This document shows, piece after piece, positions 57,565 through 64,000 of a DNA stretch of 64,000 nt (positions are counted from its first letter, which is position 1; each line of letters starts with the position of its first letter). The notes under the pieces are model-generated. The model searched no databases. It was not told where the DNA came from and saw only the letters and a program-made list of their open reading frames with translations. Where the stretch lies: NCBI RefSeq assembly GCF_039537665.1, contig NZ_BAABAY010000001.1, positions 310,001 to 374,000 of the forward strand, in the 5' to 3' direction. The stretch comes from Gaetbulibacter_A aestuarii. GTDB lineage: Bacteria; Bacteroidota; Bacteroidia; Flavobacteriales; Flavobacteriaceae. Made by a program: the position numbers and the translations under genes.

Positions 57565-60500
57565 TTAATTACCAAAATTATATCTCAAGGTAATTCCAGA
57601 CCTGATTGTTGTAAGTGGGAAAGCCGTAGAAATAGCGTATTCTGAGAAGGAATAATCAAAATAAAAAATACCTGTTAAATTTTTGCTGAAGGCATAATCT
57701 GCAGAATATTTCAAACCCCAAATGGTTTGTCCGGAGGTCACCTGATTATTCTCCAAATCCAAATACCTGATGATCGTCTTATTTTCCCGAACAGAAATAT
57801 CAGCTTTCATATTCAAATCACTTACAATCCGTTTTTGAGGTCCGGCAAGTTTTGAACGAATCCGCAGGTCTTTAATACGATAACCCAAGCCCAACGTATA
57901 TTCATTACCCAATACTTCAGTAAGTAAATTGTTATCAAAACTAAGTGAAAGCATGCGGTCTTTTTTAATTTCCGCCAGGATCTTCACAGAGTTTTTCATT
58001 TCCATATCAATTCGCATCAGAGGACTAAATGTTTCCACCAGATTGATATTTGTGAATAACCTTTCATTCTTATAATTTCCGGATTGATCCAATACATTGT
58101 TAGGCTGATTATCATAAGCTACCGAAAAATCTATAGGATTATAATTTAGATTGGATTGGTATTGATTTATGGTGTATGTGGAACGATAACCGTGCGTTAA
58201 CGAGAACCTTTTAAAACGTTTTTTAAACCAATTGAATCTCATGAATCCGGTATATTTCAAATCCCAGTTTGGGATAGGAACATTCCTGAAAGCTCCAAGA
58301 TTAACCTGTCCGGCATCTTGCCCGGTATATGCGGCAAGGAACGCAGGCAATAACACCGCCTGATTGGTTTTACCAAAACCTTTAGGGAACCCGTCGGCAT
58401 CTACATCGTTAATATCGGCACCGTTTTTGGCCGCCAAACGACGCGCCACGGTTAAACGGTTAGCTCTAAACGAATCAAAAGCATCGCTTGATGTTTCATC
58501 ACTTTTACTAAAAGCTGTTTTTATCAATACCGTTGAAATATTAAAATTACCAAAGGTGTTTGGGGTTAATGATTGGTACTGATATGTTCCACCTACATTG
58601 TTTACGCGGTAATTCTCTGTATAATTTTCGTAATAGGCACGATTGCCAACAAGATCGATTTTCAGATCCTGAACCGGCTGTAGGTTTGCCGAAAAGTCGA
58701 ATTGCTTGGTATTTGTTGCGGAATATTGTTGATTGAATTCCGGGAACAAAGTAAGCCAGCCTTTTCTGGCCGCCAGATATCGGACGTCTGTCTGACTACC
58801 AAAGGTATATCCCAGAGTTGGTTTTAAAGTACCTATAAATCCCGGAGATTGTGTATAACCCGGTAAATAGGTTCCGCTATTCTCAGAATAATTTAATTGA
58901 ATTCTTTTTATACTGGTTAAAACATCAATACCCGCATTAAGTATTTTGGTTCCCGTACCATTTGAGGTTTTGGTGGATTGAACTTCTTTTGAATCACCGT
59001 CCTTTGATTTTACACTAACACGACGCGTGGGCTTTTTCACCAAACCAATCGTGCGATAAAAACGGTTCATGTCCAGCGAGGTATTGAAATTATGGGTGTT
59101 GGCATTTTGAATCGTGTGTCCCAGATCGTAGGTCTGACCGTCAAACTCTAAATTACCGTAAAGATCAGAACCTTTTTGCCATTGGAAACTACCGCTGTAC
59201 TGGTATGTTGCATTACTAATAAAATTGAATATCGGGATCTTGGCAATAGGAATTTGATACGTTATTCCCAGATTTTGCGATTGTCGGTTAGGATCTCCAA
59301 AATCAAAGAAACCATCCCAAATATCCAAATCCGGGTCTTGTTCTCCATTTATAATATTGTCCTTAAAGTAATTTCTAACGATATTATTATTAGATGCGGT
59401 GAAGTTCAATTGTAAGGCTTCAGTGATATTATAATTGATCGTGTATTGCATATTGAAGGTGTAGTTCCTTCTGAATAATTCATCAATACCTATATTATCT
59501 CCACCAAGATCAATTTCACGGAATTTCTGCTTGTTGAACTGTCTTTTCAGATCGGTATTTACGGTAAAGCTTGTAGGCAGTAAATTAAGGTTGAAATCTT
59601 TTAATAAACGCCAATATTTTCCATTAAAAATAGAATCGTTCTTTCTAAAAGGAGCAATGGTAACCGGACTGAAATTATGGGCATAATTTGCCCCTAATCG
59701 CACATTCTGATCCAATGAATTTTGGATCTCGAAATCACGATGCTCTACTTTATTATAAGAGTAATTGAAAGTGAAATTCTCTACATCATAAAAGCGTGCC
59801 TTCTTTTCCGTGGTCCTGTTCTTTCTTACACCAATAAAATTTATGCTTTGCCTTTTCGTATAATCTTCTGAGTTCTGCCTGATCGTTTCTTTTTCCTGCA
59901 CTGAATTAGCAGCATCCAGACGCGATTGTAAGGTAAGGTCTTTATAGAACTGATCGTATTTAGGCGTTACGAGTTCTTCACTCTGTGCGTAGTTGAAAGG
60001 TATTTGCAAGCCCCATTTCTTAGGAAGCAACTGTCCTAAATTTAGATTCGTTACAACATCATATTGTTTTACATCTTCTAAGCTTCGCTGACTAGGGCCT
60101 TGTTCCAAAGATCCAAACCCGGAAGTACTTTGACGTCCTGTAGCGCTAATATTGGCAAAATCTGCAATATTCGAATCCATACTCACTACAGCGGCCCAGC
60201 CACCCTGATTATCCATATCAGATAAGCGTAATTCGTTAAACCATACCTCTCCGCAAATATCATTTCTATTAGTGGCATTCTTAACACCTATCATGAGCGT
60301 TCGAACATCACCAAAATTCGGATTACCTTTTACACCAATACGATGTCGACCGGCCACATAACCCTCATACTGAGTCCCGGAAATTGGTACGGGTTTTCCA
60401 TCAATCACATCATAAAAGGTAGGTTCTTCATTTGTTAAAGTTCCATCGGAAATCCCCATAGCTTTAATTTCAGCTAGCAAATCAATTGGTAAATTAAATT

Positions 60501-63500
60501 CATTGGCTTCCGGCCACAGGCCTTCACGGGAAGTAGATGTCGAAACCTGCAACGGCAGTTCAATTTGATAATAGTTGTTATTCAGATCGTTCCCTAAACG
60601 GATAAAACCAACCAGCTCATCACTACCCAAAGTTCCTTGTTCACCCGATTGCGCATGCATGAACATACGGAGGCGTTTAAACTGACGCATATCGATACTG
60701 ATATTCTTGAACACGCCTTTAGCATCCTGGCTCTCCAAATTACAAACCTTTACAACCAAAGATTGTTCATTTTGATCTACAACCGTGTTATTGTTATACA
60801 GTTGCTCCGGTTCAATTCCCGGTGGTCGTTGGTAACTTCCTTCATTTTCCAAAGTTCCAATAACCCCAACGGAGAAATCGGTTTCTGGATCGGTTGGTGT
60901 GGGATCGTTCTTATCCAGAGCCTGAGTATAACGACGCCAATCGCTGCGCACCAGATCCAATGTTCCAAAACGAAAAACTGTAGGTTGAACAAAGTCTTTT
61001 AAATAAATTCGAGTAAACCGAACGGATCTTAAATCGCTGATACCGCCAACAGCTTTTACATGGCTCCCCTGTACAGGAATTCTGAACTGATACCAACGTA
61101 CATTTCGGGTTTCGCCATTTGGTAAGGCACGAGGGCGTTCCTTGTAGTCGCGAAGGAATTCTTTTATAGGGTTACTATCAGGAAGATTTTCAAAATCGGC
61201 CTGAGATGTTGGTAAATTCTGAGGATTCAAATCCAATTCATATTCAAAATAACTATCAATGGTATTCATGGTGTTATCCCGGTTAATATCCTCCACATCG
61301 GGTTGGGTGTTAGCACCACGGTCCGTGTTCGAGAAAGTATCCGGTGTGTTCCCTTCTACACCATTATATTTTTTGTATCGTTGGAAAATATTTCCTGTGG
61401 CATTCAAGAAGTACTGGTAATCGTCATTTGATGGGTCAGGTCCAAAATTTGCACCAAATTGGGCAGCTTCTTCCGCATCGTTGTAACCATCATAACCTAC
61501 ATCCTGGTTTACACGCTCTTGTCCGGTAGTATCAAAGGCATAAATAAGAGATTGATTTTGAGGTACTACAGTTCCCCAGGAGGTTACAGGGAGCAAACTA
61601 ACATCGCCATCTTTAGGCAAACCATTTTCGTATAGTTTACGACCGTCTTTGATAATATCTTCTGAAATATTTCCTAGATCGAAAATCAATTTTCCTCCGG
61701 GATTGCTTGGATTATCCTGGAACGGATCCTGTAACCAGAAGTCGATGTACTCAACATTTTGTTGTTCAAAATCGGTGGACGTTATCTGACGTGTAATACC
61801 AGCCCAGCTATCTTCCGGATTATCCAAAATACCATCGGCTGCTGAAGGATCGTAGTTGTAAGGCCCGCGCTCTTCAGGATAATAAGCAAGATCTAAAGTG
61901 AATAATACCGAGTTTTGACCTTGCACAAGATCACGTTCCGGGAAAAGTTCATTAATAAATACCCTACTGGTATATAAACTTGAAAGATCTTCATCAGTAA
62001 TATCACTTGGACGTCGGCTTGTGTAAAATATAGGATCGATAGAATACCAGTTCAACATGGCACGTTGATATCCATTTTGAATACCGTTGTCATCAGCATT
62101 GGGATTAATATCCAGATCGATACCAACCGGTCTACTTGATAGCGACCAGGCCTGTTGCGAGCGCAGATCGATACCATTTTGAGAGCCTTCAAAATCATCA
62201 ATATATGAGGTTGCTTCACCGTTGAAATTTGTGCCTTTCGGTGCTCCGGGCGACAGATATGCAAATTCACCTCGTAAGGATAAATTCGATGGCACATCGG
62301 TATCAATATTGGGTAATTTATTTACGAGTCTCGTTAAAAAAGGCACTTCGGTAGAAAAGTTGCCATTCAACCCAAAAATGGTATTATTTATAGGTTCTGT
62401 GCCGTAGTTTGCTTTTTGTGTTATTGGGCGTTCGTTCAAATTTAAAAGCGTCCCCCCAAGCACAAAATTATCGTTGAATTTATGTTCTACATTCAATCCG
62501 GTAAAGCGCCGGGTTTGTTGACCAAATACCGCATTGTTCTCAGTAGAAACCTGAATAGGTGTGTTCGAAGCTTTCAAAGCTTCATCCAGGATCTCCACAG
62601 TCCCTTGTGTGTAGTTCACCACGTAATCAACACCTTCAACCAAAACACGTCCACCTGCCGTAACACGCACGGATCCTCGCGGTACATTAAAACTTCCTAT
62701 CGGAATACCATTACCTCCTGTATTCTTATAACGCCCTTTAAGTTTGAATTTATTTTTTTCAGCTTCCTCTAAGGCTGCCGTTTTTGTACTACTATACAAT
62801 GTCTCATAAACATATTTCTTCTGATTGTCGTTGTAACTTGTGGGATCGTCATAAGTTCCGCCTCCACCTAAAATATCGTAGAGATATTTACCAAAGGGTT
62901 CGACATTCGGAAAAATAATTTTACCTGTTTGTGGTAAAATGGTAATGCCCGGCACAAAGTCGAAAAAGCCATCACCTCGCGCTTGCGGATCATTATTGAA
63001 ATTTAATTTATCTAAATTGAATACCCGGAGTAAAGGCGAATTCTGTATGCGATCATTCTCCGGAGTAGTTCCAGTAACAGGATTGCCATTAATATCCAAC
63101 GGAAAATCACTGTTTACCGGTGAAATAAAGTTTAAAGGAGAGGCTTCGTTATAGAAAATATTGAGTTTAAAGTCGTCTTGAGAAACATTATACGAACCGG
63201 TGTCATAAATATTTTTCATCATCAGATCCCAGATCGGAAGGTCTACATTCGTTACGCTACTCTTTAAAAGTTTTAATACTAAATTAGAGTTAATTACCTG
63301 CGTTACCTGTCCGGAAGTATTCGTGCTTACCTGGGTCGCATCTACACCATCGTTCGCAAATTCACCCACTTGATACACCTGACCGCCTACCGTATATTGG
63401 AAAGCAACGGCCAAAACCTCATCATTGTTCAACCGTTGATTAAGGGAAATATATCCCAAGTCCCGGTTTAACACATATTCCTGACCTTCAGTTAACTTTC

Positions 63501-64000
63501 TAGCATTTTCAAGACTGGCGTAATCATAGCCTTCGTTAACATTAGGGACTAAAATCCCCGATTTAACGGTTGCCACATCCCGAATGGCATCGGTAATTTG
63601 TGATCCCGCTCCACCAATATTAGTCGGGTCATAACCGTTGTTTTCATTCGCAGGAAAAGCTCCAGGTGCCCCTGTAACGTTCACTGCTGAGTAAGCTTTG
63701 TCGGTTTCACCAAGATCTTGCAGTCCAACAATGTTCCTTACGTTATCAGTCCGATTACTTCGGTTGGTTACCCAAACTTCTATACGCGTAATTTGCAATC
63801 CTTTATTATTGATGAAAGGATAACTTTTTAAAGCTTCATCATAGTGATCCCGAAAGTATTGTGCTAGAAAGAAATGACGATTTTCATCGTAATCCCGAAC
63901 AAAAAGTTCAAACTCTTCCAGGGTTCCGCCGCCCTGAGCGACTACCGTGTTGGACTGTGATTTTTGTTCTGAGAACACACCGGTAACCGTAGTTTTACCA
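57565..64000 (-). CDS. sprA: T9SS outer-membrane translocon SprA, C-terminal part (N-terminus beyond window)
   Basis: An open frame of 2145 codons running to the right edge (the start is beyond 64000). SprA of Flavobacteria is about 2400 residues, so roughly 250 residues are missing. The seen part includes SPGAPKGTNFNGEATSYIDD, FEGSQNGIDLR, SLSSRPVGI-like (WSLSSRPVGIDLD), APLGNLF-like barrel segments, and a C-terminal barrel region with many alternating strands (e.g. LTGIFYFDYSFSEYA, ending SGITLRYNFGN). SprA is the very large outer-membrane channel of the type IX secretion system, needed for secretion and gliding. It lies next to gcvH, a conserved order in Flavobacteria. No frameshift is visible across 6.4 kb. 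Confidence 0.96.
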   Translation of the reverse strand, partial: GKTTVTGVFSEQKSQSNTVVAQGGGTLEEFELFVRDYDENRHFFLAQYFRDHYDEALKSYPFINNKGLQITRIEVWVTNRSNRTDNVRNIVGLQDLGETDKAYSAVNVTGAPGAFPANENNGYDPTNIGGAGSQITDAIRDVATVKSGILVPNVNEGYDYASLENARKLTEGQEYVLNRDLGYISLNQRLNNDEVLAVAFQYTVGGQVYQVGEFANDGVDATQVSTNTSGQVTQVINSNLVLKLLKSSVTNVDLPIWDLMMKNIYDTGSYNVSQDDFKLNIFYNEASPLNFISPVNSDFPLDINGNPVTGTTPENDRIQNSPLLRVFNLDKLNFNNDPQARGDGFFDFVPGITILPQTGKIIFPNVEPFGKYLYDILGGGGTYDDPTSYNDNQKKYVYETLYSSTKTAALEEAEKNKFKLKGRYKNTGGNGIPIGSFNVPRGSVRVTAGGRVLVEGVDYVVNYTQGTVEILDEALKASNTPIQVSTENNAVFGQQTRRFTGLNVEHKFNDNFVLGGTLLNLNERPITQKANYGTEPINNTIFGLNGNFSTEVPFLTRLVNKLPNIDTDVPSNLSLRGEFAYLSPGAPKGTNFNGEATSYIDDFEGSQNGIDLRSQQAWSLSSRPVGIDLDINPNADDNGIQNGYQRAMLNWYSIDPIFYTSRRPSDITDEDLSSLYTSRVFINELFPERDLVQGQNSVLFTLDLAYYPEERGPYNYDPSAADGILDNPEDSWAGITRQITSTDFEQQNVEYIDFWLQDPFQDNPSNPGGKLIFDLGNISEDIIKDGRKLYENGLPKDGDVSLLPVTSWGTVVPQNQSLIYAFDTTGQERVNQDVGYDGYNDAEEAAQFGANFGPDPSNDDYQYFLNATGNIFQRYKKYNGVEGNTPDTFSNTDRGANTQPDVEDINRDNTMNTIDSYFEYELDLNPQNLPTSQADFENLPDSNPIKEFLRDYKERPRALPNGETRNVRWYQFRIPVQGSHVKAVGGISDLRSVRFTRIYLKDFVQPTVFRFGTLDLVRSDWRRYTQALDKNDPTPTDPETDFSVGVIGTLENEGSYQRPPGIEPEQLYNNNTVVDQNEQSLVVKVCNLESQDAKGVFKNISIDMRQFKRLRMFMHAQSGEQGTLGSDELVGFIRLGNDLNNNYYQIELPLQVSTSTSREGLWPEANEFNLPIDLLAEIKAMGISDGTLTNEEPTFYDVIDGKPVPISGTQYEGYVAGRHRIGVKGNPNFGDVRTLMIGVKNATNRNDICGEVWFNELRLSDMDNQGGWAAVVSMDSNIADFANISATGRQSTSGFGSLEQGPSQRSLEDVKQYDVVTNLNLGQLLPKKWGLQIPFNYAQSEELVTPKYDQFYKDLTLQSRLDAANSVQEKETIRQNSEDYTKRQSINFIGVRKNRTTEKKARFYDVENFTFNYSYNKVEHRDFEIQNSLDQNVRLGANYAHNFSPVTIAPFRKNDSIFNGKYWRLLKDFNLNLLPTSFTVNTDLKRQFNKQKFREIDLGGDNIGIDELFRRNYTFNMQYTINYNITEALQLNFTASNNNIVRNYFKDNIINGEQDPDLDIWDGFFDFGDPNRQSQNLGITYQIPIAKIPIFNFISNATYQYSGSFQWQKGSDLYGNLEFDGQTYDLGHTIQNANTHNFNTSLDMNRFYRTIGLVKKPTRRVSVKSKDGDSKEVQSTKTSNGTGTKILNAGIDVLTSIKRIQLNYSENSGTYLPGYTQSPGFIGTLKPTLGYTFGSQTDVRYLAARKGWLTLFPEFNQQYSATNTKQFDFSANLQPVQDLKIDLVGNRAYYENYTENYRVNNVGGTYQYQSLTPNTFGNFNISTVLIKTAFSKSDETSSDAFDSFRANRLTVARRLAAKNGADINDVDADGFPKGFGKTNQAVLLPAFLAAYTGQDAGQVNLGAFRNVPIPNWDLKYTGFMRFNWFKKRFKRFSLTHGYRSTYTINQYQSNLNYNPIDFSVAYDNQPNNVLDQSGNYKNERLFTNINLVETFSPLMRIDMEMKNSVKILAEIKKDRMLSLSFDNNLLTEVLGNEYTLGLGYRIKDLRIRSKLAGPQKRIVSDLNMKADISVRENKTIIRYLDLENNQVTSGQTIWGLKYSADYAFSKNLTGIFYFDYSFSEYAISTAFPLTTIRSGITLRYNFGN

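Noticed and set aside
1..64000. CRISPR arrays, rRNA genes and common riboswitches
   Set aside because: No regularly spaced direct repeats, no rRNA-like sequence and no conserved riboswitch core were seen on reading.

Overview
The window looks like a chromosomal segment of a low-GC marine or soil member of the Flavobacteriaceae (Bacteroidota). The evidence is the type IX secretion outer-membrane translocon SprA, a PorP/SprF-family protein, a short RpoD-type sigma factor, a fused FolK/deoxynucleoside kinase, DUF6089 and DUF6090 proteins, and several promoters of the Bacteroidota type TAnnTTTG with TTG about 17-21 bases upstream.

Region 1 (1-8.2 kb) is accessory. It opens with the N-terminus of a GlpD-type FAD dehydrogenase that is cut by the window edge. 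Next come a fatty acid hydroxylase, a lipocalin-like protein, a DoxX-like membrane protein and a run of small uncharacterised secreted or membrane proteins. Three copies of a hairpin-rich element (2229-2344, 5200-5315, 6249-6375) are scattered here. Two of them end truncated genes, a sulfotransferase and an esterase, which therefore share the same foreign C-terminal peptide. A transposase tail and attC-like palindromes between single-gene units complete the picture of an unstable zone.

Region 2 (8.2-8.7 kb) is a tRNA operon on the minus strand: promoter, tRNA-Gly(GCC), two 112-bp tandem units that each carry the 3' end of tRNA-Gly, tRNA-Leu(UAA), terminator. The tandem units are the most unusual structure in the window.

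Region 3 (8.75-49 kb) is mainly housekeeping. It holds mutS, a TrmH-family methyltransferase, a putative sulfur-oxidation cluster (TsdA-like dihaem cytochrome, Tat-exported protein, DsrE-like protein), folK-dNK, a queuosine-precursor transporter, a large AsmA-like protein, rpoD-rpsU, a DUF2797 protein, a GH3-family protein, clpX-clpP-tig, pdxJ, a CBS protein-nadK pair, then DUF6089-uppS-bamA-ompH-ompH-murI (envelope biogenesis). After these come a gamma-carbonic anhydrase, PorP/SprF, NifU-type scaffold, YyaL/DUF255, MscS, tsaB, and a five-gene tripartite MacAB-TolC-like export operon.

Region 4 (49-64 kb) carries respiratory assembly genes and the start of the gliding/secretion locus. A haem O synthase-two cox III-cox IV operon is followed by a SCO-like pair and DUF420, all for cytochrome oxidase. 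Two TonB paralogues, VanZ, gcvH and the very long sprA follow; sprA runs off the right edge. Most assignments rest on reading motifs by eye. No database search was possible.
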